Positions 35,128-45,690 of a stretch of DNA of 64,000 nucleotides are shown one piece after another; within the stretch, counting starts at the first letter, position 1, and each line of letters opens with the position of its first letter. Under the pieces are notes generated by a model. The model saw nothing but the letters and a program-made list of their open reading frames with translations. It was not told the origin of the DNA and did not search any database. The DNA is from CAILZL01 sp963791615 (GTDB lineage: Bacteria > Pseudomonadota > Gammaproteobacteria > Steroidobacterales > Steroidobacteraceae). The position numbers and the translations under genes are program-made. The stretch is from the NCBI GenBank assembly GCA_963791615.1, contig CAWBTE010000006.1:806001-870000 (forward strand), in the 5' to 3' direction.

Positions 35128-35886
35128 CTATTCTGCCGCAGCGCAGATTTGCAGGAATTCAGCTGCTTTCAATGAAGCGCCGCCCACCAGTCCGCCATCC
35201 ACGTCAGCCATTGCAAACAATTCCCGGGCATTGCTGCCCTTGACGCTGCCGCCGTACAGAATCCGTACGCCCGCCGCAATCACCGCATCCTGCGTCGCCA
35301 GATGTTGGCGAATGAAGGCATGCACCTCCTGAGCCTGCTCCGGCGTGGCCGTCAAACCCGTGCCAATGGCCCAGACCGGCTCGTAAGCCACAACGGCCTG
35401 TCCCAACGCCGCAATACCCGCCGTGGTCAGCACGGCATCCAGCTGCTCGGTAACCACCGCAAACGTCTGGCCCGCCTGACGCTGCGCCAGGGTTTCACCC
35501 ACGCACAGCACCGGAACCAAACCCTGGCCCTGGGCCGCCACAAACTTGCGCGCCACCAGTGCGCTGTCCTCGTGATACAGGCTGCGCCGTTCCGAATGGC
35601 CCACCAGCACGTACCGGCAACCCACATCCTTCAACATGCCGGCCGAAATTTCGCCGGTGAAAGCTCCGATCGCCTCGGCACACAGTGACTGCGCGCCGAC
35701 CGATACGGCCGAACCCGTCAGGCGGCTGGCGATCTCGGCCAGGTACACAAAAGGCGCACACACCAGCACGTCCACCGCCGGGGCCTTCAACTGGGCAAGC
35801 AAACCGTCCAGCAACGCGGTGTTTTCCGCGCGCGAACCATGCATTTTCCAGTTACCCGCCACCAAGGGACGCCGCTTGTTGTTCAT
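35128..35886 (-). CDS. tpiA: Triose-phosphate isomerase
   Basis: 252 residues. Interconverts dihydroxyacetone phosphate and glyceraldehyde 3-phosphate in glycolysis. Catalytic Lys in GNWKMHGS (about 10-17), His in VGHSERR and Glu in AYEPVWAIGTG; the phosphate loop LYGGSVKGSNA follows. The ATG at 35886 (MNNKRRPLVAGNWK) is chosen over an in-frame start at 35907. It is followed by secG. Confidence 0.97.
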   Translation of the reverse strand: MNNKRRPLVAGNWKMHGSRAENTALLDGLLAQLKAPAVDVLVCAPFVYLAEIASRLTGSAVSVGAQSLCAEAIGAFTGEISAGMLKDVGCRYVLVGHSERRSLYHEDSALVARKFVAAQGQGLVPVLCVGETLAQRQAGQTFAVVTEQLDAVLTTAGIAALGQAVVAYEPVWAIGTGLTATPEQAQEVHAFIRQHLATQDAVIAAGVRILYGGSVKGSNARELFAMADVDGGLVGGASLKAAEFLQICAAAE

Positions 35887-36024
35887 GCCAGCCTTGAAAT
35901 TCCACAACTGCCAGTCGGCGACTCGCCGACCAAGCCTCGCGAAAGGCGCGGAAGCTTACTGGCGCAGTCCCCCAAAATCAAACGGCCCGAGCAAACCGGC
36001 AGTCAATTACAGGTCAACTATGAG

Positions 36025-37356
<1,332 letters not shown>

Positions 37357-37402
37357 AATTACTCCGCCAATTTCATGAATTCGAATAATCTGAAATCAAC
37401 TA

Positions 37403-38248
37403 TCAGTTGATCGCATAGCCTGCCTGACGCAGTGCCTGCGCCATACGCACTGCATCACAGGTAGCCGCCACATCATGGGCGCGAATGATATGCGCTCCAG
37501 CCAGCACACTGGCGGTTGCCAGCGCCACACTACCCATCAACCTCTGCTCCACCGGTCTGCCCAGCACCTCGCCGATGAGTCGCTTGCGCGACGCGCCGAT
37601 CAACACCGGCAACTGCATCGCCAGCAACTGCGGCAAATGCGCCAGCAAGTCCAGATTGTGGGCCAAGGTCTTGCCAAAGCCGATGCCGGGATCAACCACA
37701 ATCCGGTCGCGAGCAAAACCTGCTGAAAGACAGGCCTGCACCCGCATGGCCAGAAACTCGCTCACTTCGCGTACCACTTGCCGATATTGTGGCGCTGCCT
37801 GCATGGACGCTGGCTGGCCCTGCATGTGCATCAAACATACGGCAGCCTGAGTCTGTGCCGCCGCCGCCAACGCACCCGGCGCGGTCAATCCCCGCACGTC
37901 GTTAATCAGCCCTGCCCCGGCCGCCACGGCGGCCTGCATCACTTCAGGCTTGCTGGTGTCGATTGAAATCAGGATTTCGGGATGTGCAGCGCGAATGGCT
38001 TCAATCACCGGGATTACCCGTTGCAACTCTGCTTCGACACTGACCAGCGCCGCACCGGGACGGGTGGACTCGCCGCCCACGTCAATGATGTCGGCGCCGT
38101 CGGCAATCATGGCTGCGGTTTGTGCAATCGCCCGCTGCTGATCAGCAAAGTATCCGCCATCCGCAAAGGAATCCGGCGTGACATTCAATATCCCCATCAC
38201 GCGCGGCGTGGCGAGATCGAGAATCCGGGAACCACAGTGAAGCAGCAT
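37403..38248 (-). CDS. folP: Dihydropteroate synthase
   Basis: 281 residues, TIM barrel. Joins p-aminobenzoate to the pterin pyrophosphate in folate synthesis; the target of sulfonamides. Motifs: MGILNVTPDSFADGG (18-32), DVGGESTRPGA (about 56-66) and DPGIGFGKTLAHNL. It lies between ftsH and glmM. Confidence 0.97.
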   Translation of the reverse strand: MLLHCGSRILDLATPRVMGILNVTPDSFADGGYFADQQRAIAQTAAMIADGADIIDVGGESTRPGAALVSVEAELQRVIPVIEAIRAAHPEILISIDTSKPEVMQAAVAAGAGLINDVRGLTAPGALAAAAQTQAAVCLMHMQGQPASMQAAPQYRQVVREVSEFLAMRVQACLSAGFARDRIVVDPGIGFGKTLAHNLDLLAHLPQLLAMQLPVLIGASRKRLIGEVLGRPVEQRLMGSVALATASVLAGAHIIRAHDVAATCDAVRMAQALRQAGYAIN

Positions 38249-38273
38249 AAGTCAGGTAATTATCCTGTTCGCT

Positions 38274-38306
38274 CAAACAAACAGCCAGCTCGAAGAGCTG
38301 GCTGTT
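38274..38306 (-). terminator. Hairpin after ftsH, probable terminator
   Basis: 12-bp perfect stem AACAGCCAGCTC / GAGCTGGCTGTT with loop GAA, followed on the minus strand by TGTTTG. The T-tract is weak, so termination may be partial and folP may be reached by readthrough. Confidence 0.6.
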
Positions 38307-38336
38307 GACGCCAACCGTTATGGTGAGCGCGAACGA

Positions 38337-40252
38337 CTAGTGCTGACTGGCCGGCTTGCCAATCGTGCCATCTTTGGCTTCCGGCTCACGCGGGGTTGCG
38401 CCCGGTGTCGCCGGGGTGTCATCCCAATCCTGGGGCGGACGGGGCTCACGACCTTCCATGATGTCCTTGATCTGCTGATCATCAATGGTTTCGAACTTGA
38501 TCAAGGCCTGCGCCATCTTGTGCAGGTTGTCGACATTGGCTTCCAGAATCCGCTTGGCGCTGGTGTAGTTGGAATCAATCAGACGCCGCACTTCCGCATC
38601 AATGGCATTGGCGGTCACATCCGATATTTGCTTGTGCTGGGTCATCTGTCTGCCGAGAAACACTTCGCCTTCTTCCTCAGCATAGGACAGCGGCCCCATC
38701 TTGTCGGACAGGCCCCACTTGGTGACCATGTTGCGGGCAATTTCAGTGGCGCGTTCAATGTCATTCGACGCACCCGTGGTCACCGCTTCAGCGCCGAAAA
38801 TCATTTCTTCGGCAATGCGCCCACCAAACAGCGTCGCGATGCGGCTTTCCAGACGACGCTTGCTGGTGCTGTAACGATCCGCCTCGGGCAGGAACATGGT
38901 CACGCCCAGCGCACGGCCGCGCGGAATGATCGATACCTTGTAAACCGGATCGTGCTCGGCCACCGTCAGACCAACAATCGCATGACCGGCCTCGTGATAG
39001 GCAGTGAGCTTCTTTTCCTGATCATCCATGACCATGGACTTGCGCTCAGTGCCCATGATCAGCTTGTCTTTGGCTTTTTCGAATTCTTCCATGGTGACGG
39101 TGCGGCGATTCTGGCGCGCCGCAAACAGCGCCGCCTCATTGACCAGGTTAGCCAGGTCGGCACCGGAGAAGCCCGGCGTACCCCGCGCAATCAGCTGCGG
39201 CTTGACGTCATCAGCCAGCGGCAACTTGCGCATATGGACTTTGAGAATCTGTTCGCGACCGCGCACATCGGGCAACGGCACCACCACCTGGCGATCGAAA
39301 CGACCCGGACGCAGCAGTGCCGGATCGAGCACGTCGGGACGATTGGTGGCCGCAATAACAATCACGCCTTCGGTGCCTTCAAAGCCATCCATTTCCACCA
39401 GCAGCTGGTTCAAAGTCTGCTCGCGTTCGTCATGCCCACCGCCGAGGCCCGCACCACGATGACGGCCCACCGCGTCAATTTCGTCGATGAAGATGATGCA
39501 TGGGGCATGCTTTTTGGCCTGCTCGAACATGTCGCGCACGCGCGAAGCACCTACGCCGACAAACATTTCCACAAATCGGAACCGGAGATGGTGAAGAACG
39601 GCACCTTGGCTTCGCCGGCGATGGCGCGCGCCAGCAGGGTCTTGCCGGTACCGGGGGAACCGACCATCAGCACGCCGCGCGGAATCTTGCCGCCCAGACG
39701 CTGGAACTTGCCGGGGTCTTTCAGGAATTCAACGATCTCGACCACTTCGTCCTTGGCTTCATCCACGCCCGCCACATCGGCAAAAGTCACGGTTACCTGG
39801 TCTTCACTCAGCATGCGCGCACGCGACTTGCCGAAGGACATGGCGCCGCGACCGCCCGCGCCGCCCTGCATCTGGCGCATGAAGTACACCCACACGCCAA
39901 TCAGCAACAGGATAGGGAAGGACGACAGGAACAATTGCATCAGGAAACCGGTGCGCTCCGGCGCTGAAGCACTGAAACTCACCTTGCTGGCTTGCAGGGT
40001 GCCAATCAGCGCCGAGTTGTCGGTTTCGGGGCTGTAGCTGACAAAGGCATCGCCATTGCGGCGCTTGCCGGAAATCTGGTTGCCCTCCTTGAAGGTAACT
40101 TCGCTGATTTCACCGCTTTTTACCTGCTCCAGGAATGCGGAATAGGCAATGGGCTGTGACGCAGCGCTGCGGCTGCTGAAGTTGTTGACCACAGCCGCCA
40201 GAATCACGGCAATGACCACCCAGAGAATCACGTTTTTGGCCAAATCGTTCAA
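38337..40252 (-). CDS. ftsH: ATP-dependent zinc metalloprotease FtsH (single-base deletion near 39574)
   Basis: Membrane-bound AAA protease that degrades misfolded membrane proteins and LpxC or heat-shock sigma factor. It has two transmembrane helices (VILWVVIAVILAAVV; SFPILLLIGVWVYF), Walker A GSPGTGKT, Walker B IIFIDEIDAVG and the zinc site HEAGH. The frame breaks at SGSD: adding one T to the run in GATTTGTGG gives SGSDFVEMFVGVGASR, the universal sequence. I place the start at TTG 40252 (MNDLAKN), 6 nt behind GGAG, over a GTG at 40273. The protein is almost certainly intact in the cell. Confidence 0.93.
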
Positions 40253-40344
40253 GACAAGCTCCTGACCACCCACAACTACCAGATCAAGGCGCCCCGATCA
40301 GGCAATTTCAGGGTGGTTTTTTGCAACAAAAATCACGTTCGACA

Positions 40345-40971
40345 CTACACCATCCGGAATCCGCGCGCCAACACATACAGCTCGGCGCTGCGTGAGCGCG
40401 ACGCCATGGGCTTGCGCGTCTTCACAGTTCCAAACAAACCCCGCAAGCGCTGCATGAATGGCTGGAAATCACGCCCCTGAAACACCTTGACCAGATAATC
40501 GCCACCGGGTTGCAAACTTCGCTCGGCAAAATCCAGCGTCAGCTCCACCAGGTGCATGGCCCGCAGGTGATCCACATCTGGCATGCCAGTCATATTGGGG
40601 GCGATATCCGAGAGCACAAGGTCCACCTTGTTGGTGCCCAGATGCGTCATCAATTGCTCAAAAACGGCGTCACTACCGAAATCGCCCTGAATGAACTCGA
40701 CACCGGCAATGGCATCCATAGGCAGAATATCCAGCGCCACAATCCGCCCCTTGCCCTTCAGGTAGCGTGCGCAGTACTGACTCCAACCACCGGGAGCCGC
40801 GCCCAGATCAACAATGCTCATTCCCGGCTTGAGCAGCCGGTCGGCCTGATGGATTTCCTCCAGCTTGTACACCGCGCGCGAACGATAACCCGCCGCCCGG
40901 GCCGCTTTCACAAACGGGTCGCTTTCGTGCTCTTCAAGCCAGCGGGCGCTGGATTTGGTTCGTTTTGGCAT
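40345..40971 (-). CDS. rlmE: 23S rRNA 2'-O-ribose U2552 methyltransferase
   Basis: 208 residues. SAM motif DLGAAPGGWSQY (about 56-67) and catalytic K-D-K-E tetrad in FVKAARAAGYRSRAVYKL, SDIAPNMTG, LVKVFQG and SRSAELYVLA. RlmE acts on the 50S subunit during assembly. ATG at 40971 (MPKRTKSS) preferred over 41046, which would run into the yhbY promoter region. Divergent from yhbY and 92 bp upstream of ftsH. Confidence 0.96.
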   Translation of the reverse strand: MPKRTKSSARWLEEHESDPFVKAARAAGYRSRAVYKLEEIHQADRLLKPGMSIVDLGAAPGGWSQYCARYLKGKGRIVALDILPMDAIAGVEFIQGDFGSDAVFEQLMTHLGTNKVDLVLSDIAPNMTGMPDVDHLRAMHLVELTLDFAERSLQPGGDYLVKVFQGRDFQPFMQRLRGLFGTVKTRKPMASRSRSAELYVLARGFRMV

Positions 40972-41039
40972 AGTCGATACGGTTAAACTCTGCGCCCTTT
41001 CAAAAACGGGCGGAAAGCCACCCCTGCCAGCGCAATAAC

Positions 41040-41351
41040 ATGTCACTCACCGAGAATCAGAAAAAACACCTGCGTCGTCTGGCGCATCCCCTGCATCCGA
41101 TTGTCACCGTCGGCAGCGCCATCGGCGAGCCCGGCAAACTGGAAGCCATCACCAAGGAACTGGACGGCGCGCTGAATGCCCACGAGCTGGTCAAGGTCGG
41201 CTCACGCCTCGGTGATCGCGAAGCGCGTGATGAAGTGTTTGCCACACTGCTCAAGGCCACCCACAGCGAACTGGTGCAACGCATCGGCAATGTCGGCGTG
41301 TTCTATCGTGCCCGTCAGGACAAGCCCAAAATCGTCATCCCGGACGCCTGA
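41040..41351 (+). CDS. yhbY: Ribosome-assembly RNA-binding protein YhbY (CRM domain)
   Basis: 103 residues forming one CRM domain: LRRLAHPLHPIVTVGSAIGE at residues 12-31, then ALNAHELVKVGSR, and GNVGVFYRARQDKPKIVIP. It associates with pre-50S particles. Divergent to rlmE, the usual arrangement. The stop codon's last base is the first base of a 143-bp inverted repeat. Confidence 0.95.
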   Translation: MSLTENQKKHLRRLAHPLHPIVTVGSAIGEPGKLEAITKELDGALNAHELVKVGSRLGDREARDEVFATLLKATHSELVQRIGNVGVFYRARQDKPKIVIPDA

Positions 41352-41493
41352 GAGCCTATCCAGAATCTCGATCAAGGGATGCAGTGCAAGGCGAAACGCC
41401 CCAAAAAAACGCAGCGTACACGTAGTACGTGAGTATTTTTTGGGGCGTTTCAACGCAGCAATGCGCCCTTCAGCGAGATTCTCGATAGGCTCT
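41351..41493 (+). repeat. 143-bp imperfect inverted repeat (MITE-like element)
   Basis: The outer arms AGAGCCTATC.AGAATCTCG (left from 41351, right ending 41493) and the inner arms with GAAACGCCCCAAAAAA pair across a short centre around GTACACGTAGTACGTGAG. The structure, with no gene inside, is that of a miniature inverted-repeat element or a stable RNA hairpin. The right arm encodes the last seven codons and stop of the DUF4149 gene. Confidence 0.8.
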
Positions 41494-41868
41494 GAAACGC
41501 CAGACCAGCACACCCACTGCGACACAGGCGATCAGGAACAGCAGGGTGGCCACACCATGTAATTGTCCGAAGCGCGCCATGTTGCCAGCGGCGCGCGCGG
41601 CATTCATGACCGGCTTCAGCACTGCGAAGAACACCAGCGGTGCGCCAATGGCGGCCAGCAGCCAGCGTTTATCCATGCGATCCAGCAGCTGACGCCGCAA
41701 GGCCCAGTACATCAGGCCGAACAGGGTGCCCAGGAAAACTTCCACATCAAAAAACTGCGCGGCGAGATTGCCCGCCTGCCTGGTGTCGGGAATCAGCCAG
41801 AACAGGCCCGGGACGACCACACCGCAAATGGTCCACAGACCACCAGCCCAGGCCGCCAGTACCAGCAT
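41470..41868 (-). CDS. DUF4149 inner-membrane protein
   Basis: 132 residues with four hydrophobic segments: residues 1-22 (LAAWAGGLWTICGVVVPGLF), 38-56, 68-88 and 103-125. The WxGGLW...PGLF opening is the DUF4149 signature. No function is known to me. The C terminus RAYRESR and the stop codon are encoded by the right arm of the 143-bp inverted repeat, so the tail was probably replaced when the element landed. It is located between yhbY and greA, where a DUF4149 gene occurs in related genomes. Confidence 0.75.
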   Translation of the reverse strand: MLVLAAWAGGLWTICGVVVPGLFWLIPDTRQAGNLAAQFFDVEVFLGTLFGLMYWALRRQLLDRMDKRWLLAAIGAPLVFFAVLKPVMNAARAAGNMARFGQLHGVATLLFLIACVAVGVLVWRFRAYRESR

Positions 41869-41955
41869 TGAAAGGCGATCCGCTCAGCATACCAGCAGAA
41901 ACGTCTCAGCCATCGGCTGCTGTCGTCTAACATCGCGCACTACCCAAGGCTAGAC

Positions 41956-42432
41956 CTAGAGATATTTGACGGCGACAATTTCGTAACCACGCGCCCCGTT
42001 GGGGGCGACCACTTCCACTTCATCACCAACGCTCTTGCCGACCATCGCGCGTGCGATGGGTGAAGAAACGGAAATCAGCCCCGCTTTGATGTCGGCTTCG
42101 GCATCACCCACGATCTGGTACACCACTTTTTTGCCACCTTCTTCGGGTTCCAGTTCGACGGTCGCACCAAACACCACGCGATCACCCGCCGGCATGCTGG
42201 CAACATCAATAATTTCAGAGTTCGACAAATGCGCTTCAAGGTCTTTAATGCGACCTTCGGTAAAGCTCTGCGCTTCGCGCGCGGCGGCATACTCGGCATT
42301 TTCACTCAAATCACCGTGGCTGCGCGCCTCGGCAATGGCCTGAATGATACGCGGACGTTCTTCACCCTTGAGGCGCTTCAATTCCAGCCGCAGGCGCTCA
42401 GCGCCCTGTTTCGTCATGGGTGCGCGCTTCAT
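41956..42432 (-). CDS. greA: Transcription elongation factor GreA
   Basis: 158 residues. The N-terminal coiled coil (residues about 5-75, with RSHGDLSENAEYAAAREAQ at its tip bearing the acidic pair) enters the RNA polymerase channel and triggers cleavage of backtracked RNA. The FKBP-like C-terminal domain contains ISVSSPIARAMVGKSVGDEV. The start at 42432 overlaps the carB stop by 4 bp (ATGA), so it is translated from the carAB message. Confidence 0.97.
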   Translation of the reverse strand: MKRAPMTKQGAERLRLELKRLKGEERPRIIQAIAEARSHGDLSENAEYAAAREAQSFTEGRIKDLEAHLSNSEIIDVASMPAGDRVVFGATVELEPEEGGKKVVYQIVGDAEADIKAGLISVSSPIARAMVGKSVGDEVEVVAPNGARGYEIVAVKYL

Positions 42433-45400
42433 GTGCCGACCTCTTTGTACCCAACTTCTTTGTGAAGATCCTGGAGCAGATTGACTTCGCCCGAATCCAG
42501 ATGATCCAGCGCTTCGCAGGTCGCGAACGCGGCGTTGATGGTGGTGTAGTAAGTCACCTTGCGATGCACGGCTTCGCGACGGATCGAACGCGACTCCAGC
42601 GTCGCCTGTTTACCCTCGGTGGTGTTCACGATCAAGGCAATCTCATCGTTCTTGATCATGTCCACGATATGCGGACGACCTTCACGCACCTTGTTGACGA
42701 CGCGCACCGGAAATCCGGCATCGGCAATCACTTTCGCGGTACCCGCAGTCGCGACAATCTCGAAGCCGCGCGTTACCAGCTTGCTCGCCAGACTGGCCGC
42801 CAGTTCCTTGTCGCGTTCACGCACGCTGATCAGACACACGCCGCGCGTCGGTAACACCACGCTCGAAGCTAGCTGCGCCTTGGCATAGGCCTCACCAAAG
42901 CTGCGACCCGTGCCCATCACTTCACCGGTGGATTTCATTTCCGGTCCCAGGATGGGATCAGCTTCGGGGAACTTGGCAAACGGGAACACGGCTTCTTTTA
43001 CTGCAAAGAACTTCAGCACGCGCTCCCTGATCAGATCCATGTCCTTGAGCTTCTCGCCCGCCATGACACGCGCCGCCATCTTGGCCAACGGCACGCCCGT
43101 GGCCTTGGACACAAACGGCACAGTGCGCGAGGCGCGCGGATTCACTTCCAGCACATAGATGATGCCGTTCTGGATGGCGAACTGGATGTTCATCAAACCA
43201 TTAACCTTCAGGCCCATCGCCAGCTTGCGCGTCTGCACTTTCAGTTCGGCTTGTATCTCGGCACTCAAACTATTCGGCGGTAATGAACAACTGGAATCGC
43301 CCGAATGCACGCCCGCCTGCTCAATGTGCTCCATGATGCCGCCGATATACACATCGTCGCCGTCGCAGATGGCATCCACATCGACTTCAATCGCCACATC
43401 CAGGAAGCGATCCAGCAGCACCGGACTGTCATTCGATACGGTCACGGCTTCGGTCATGTAGACGCGTAAATCGTCTTCGGTGAACACCACTTCCATGGCG
43501 CGGCCACCCAGCACATAAGAAGGACGCACTACCAGCGGGAAACCAATTTCACGCGCAGCTTGCACGGCCGCTTCTTCAGTCCGCGCAGTACGATTCGGTG
43601 GTTGTTTCAAGGCCAGTTGCGTGACCAGTTGCTGGAATCGTTCGCGGTCTTCAGCCACGTCAATCGCATCCGGCGACGTACCAATGATCGGCGCACCGGC
43701 TGCTTCGAGCGCACGGCATAACTTCAACGGAGTTTGACCGCCGTACTGCACAATCACGCCAACCGGCTTTTCCTTGTCGATAATTTCCATGACGTCTTCA
43801 AAAGTCAGCGGCTCGAAGTACAGGCGATCCGAGGTGTCGTAATCCGTCGAAACCGTTTCCGGATTGCAATTGACCATGATGGTTTCATAGCCGGCATCGC
43901 GCAACGCAAACGCGGCATGGACACAGCAGTAATCGAATTCAATGCCTTGACCAATGCGATTCGGACCACCGCCCAGAATCATGATTTTCTTTTTATCGGT
44001 CGGATTGGCTTCGCACTCTTCTTCGTAGGTTGAATACAGATAAGCAGTGGATGTAGCGAACTCAGCGGCACAGGTATCCACGCGCTTGTACACCGGACGC
44101 ACGCCCAGACGCAGACGGCGACGACGCACCGAGGCTTCGTCGGTGCCGATCAATTTGGCGAGTCGGCTATCAGCAAAACCTTTGCGCTTGAGCTGACGCA
44201 GACGATCCACCGCGAGCGATTCCAGCCCTTCCTCAGCAACACGAGCTTCTTCCTTGATGAGATCCTCCAGTTGAATGAGGAACCAGGGATCGATGTTGGT
44301 CAGCTTATTTACCTCCGCCATGGACCAACCGGCACGAAAGGCATCGCCTACATAACGAATGCGCTGACCTCCCGGCATGCGCAGCTCTTCGCGCAGTACA
44401 TTGGCGTCGCTGTCCGACAGCGGCAACTTGAGCAAGGGACTCAGACCATCAATACCCACTTCCAGTCCACGCAGCGCTTTTTGTAGTGACTCCTGGAAGG
44501 TGCGGCCCATGGCCATCACTTCGCCCACCGACTTCATCTGCGTGGTCAGACGGGTATTGGCGCCGGGGAATTTTTCGAAGGTGAAACGTGGAATCTTGGT
44601 CACCACGTAATCAATCGTCGGCTCGAACGAAGCCGGCGTGGTGCCACCGGTGATATCGTTCTTCAGTTCATCCAGTGTGTAACCCACGGCCAGCTTGGCA
44701 GCGACCTTGGCAATCGGAAAACCGGTGGCTTTCGACGCCAACGCGGAAGATCGCGACACACGCGGATTCATTTCGATGATGAGCACACGGCCATCATGTG
44801 GACTGATGGCGAACTGCACATTGGAGCCGCCGCATTCCACACCGATCTTGCGCAATACCGCAATCGAGGCATCGCGCAGACGTTGGTACTCACGATCGGT
44901 CAGCGTTTGCGCCGGCGCAACGGTAATCGAGTCGCCCGTGTGCACCCCCATCGGGTCGAAGTTTTCGATGGAACAGACGATGATGCAGTTGTCCGCCTTA
45001 TCGCGCACCACTTCCATCTCGAACTCTTTCCAGCCGATGACCGACTCTTCCAGCAACACTTCGCTGGTGGGCGAAGCATCCAGACCACGTTCAACAATTT
45101 CGACAAACTCTTCGCGGTTGTAGGCAATGCCGCCACCCGAACCACCCATGGTGAACGACGGACGAATCACCGTGGGATAGCCAATCTCAGCCTGTACTGC
45201 CAGCGCTTCTTCCATGGTGTGCGCAATGCGCGAACGCGGTGACTCCAGACCAATTTCGCGCATGGCATTGCGGAACTTCTCGCGGTCTTCGGCCATGTCG
45301 ATGGCTTCGCGCGAGGCAGCGATCAGTTCCACGCCATATTTTTCCAGTACGCCTTCGCGCACCAGATCCAGCGCGCAATTCAGTGCCGTCTGGCCACCCA

Positions 45401-45668
45401 TCGTCGGCAACAACGCATCGGGCTTCTCTTTCGCAATAATCCGTTCCACGGTACGCCAATGCACCGGCTCGATGTACACGGCATCGGCCATTTCCGGATC
45501 GGTCATGATGGTGGCCGGATTCGAATTCACCAGAATGACGCGGTAACCCTCTTCCCTGAGCGCCTTGCAGGCTTGCGCGCCCGAATAATCGAACTCACAG
45601 GCCTGACCGATCACGATGGGACCGGCGCCGATAATCAGAATGCTGTTGATGTCAGTACGTTTTGGCAT
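42429..45668 (-). CDS. carB: Carbamoyl-phosphate synthase large subunit
   Basis: 1079 residues. Makes carbamoyl phosphate from ammonia, bicarbonate and 2 ATP for arginine and pyrimidine synthesis. Two homologous ATP-grasp halves: the first has SFTMGGSGGGIAYN near residue 170 and EMNPRVSRSSALASKATGF near 299; the second has VLGGRAMEVVF near 720 and EVNPRASRTVPFVSKATGV. The C-terminal MGS-like domain is allosteric (KVTYYTTINAAFATCEAL). Its 23-bp gap to carA and 4-bp overlap with greA place it in a carA-carB-greA operon. Confidence 0.98.
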   Translation of the reverse strand: MPKRTDINSILIIGAGPIVIGQACEFDYSGAQACKALREEGYRVILVNSNPATIMTDPEMADAVYIEPVHWRTVERIIAKEKPDALLPTMGGQTALNCALDLVREGVLEKYGVELIAASREAIDMAEDREKFRNAMREIGLESPRSRIAHTMEEALAVQAEIGYPTVIRPSFTMGGSGGGIAYNREEFVEIVERGLDASPTSEVLLEESVIGWKEFEMEVVRDKADNCIIVCSIENFDPMGVHTGDSITVAPAQTLTDREYQRLRDASIAVLRKIGVECGGSNVQFAISPHDGRVLIIEMNPRVSRSSALASKATGFPIAKVAAKLAVGYTLDELKNDITGGTTPASFEPTIDYVVTKIPRFTFEKFPGANTRLTTQMKSVGEVMAMGRTFQESLQKALRGLEVGIDGLSPLLKLPLSDSDANVLREELRMPGGQRIRYVGDAFRAGWSMAEVNKLTNIDPWFLIQLEDLIKEEARVAEEGLESLAVDRLRQLKRKGFADSRLAKLIGTDEASVRRRRLRLGVRPVYKRVDTCAAEFATSTAYLYSTYEEECEANPTDKKKIMILGGGPNRIGQGIEFDYCCVHAAFALRDAGYETIMVNCNPETVSTDYDTSDRLYFEPLTFEDVMEIIDKEKPVGVIVQYGGQTPLKLCRALEAAGAPIIGTSPDAIDVAEDRERFQQLVTQLALKQPPNRTARTEEAAVQAAREIGFPLVVRPSYVLGGRAMEVVFTEDDLRVYMTEAVTVSNDSPVLLDRFLDVAIEVDVDAICDGDDVYIGGIMEHIEQAGVHSGDSSCSLPPNSLSAEIQAELKVQTRKLAMGLKVNGLMNIQFAIQNGIIYVLEVNPRASRTVPFVSKATGVPLAKMAARVMAGEKLKDMDLIRERVLKFFAVKEAVFPFAKFPEADPILGPEMKSTGEVMGTGRSFGEAYAKAQLASSVVLPTRGVCLISVRERDKELAASLASKLVTRGFEIVATAGTAKVIADAGFPVRVVNKVREGRPHIVDMIKNDEIALIVNTTEGKQATLESRSIRREAVHRKVTYYTTINAAFATCEALDHLDSGEVNLLQDLHKEVGYKEVGT

Positions 45669-45690
45669 CGCTTACTTCGGTTGGATAACT

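Noticed and set aside
38340..40037. 565-codon open frame on the plus strand opposite ftsH
   Set aside because: It is the mirror of a GC-rich coding strand, has no recognisable domain, and is rich in His/Gln/Arg as antisense frames are. ftsH is unmistakable on the other strand.
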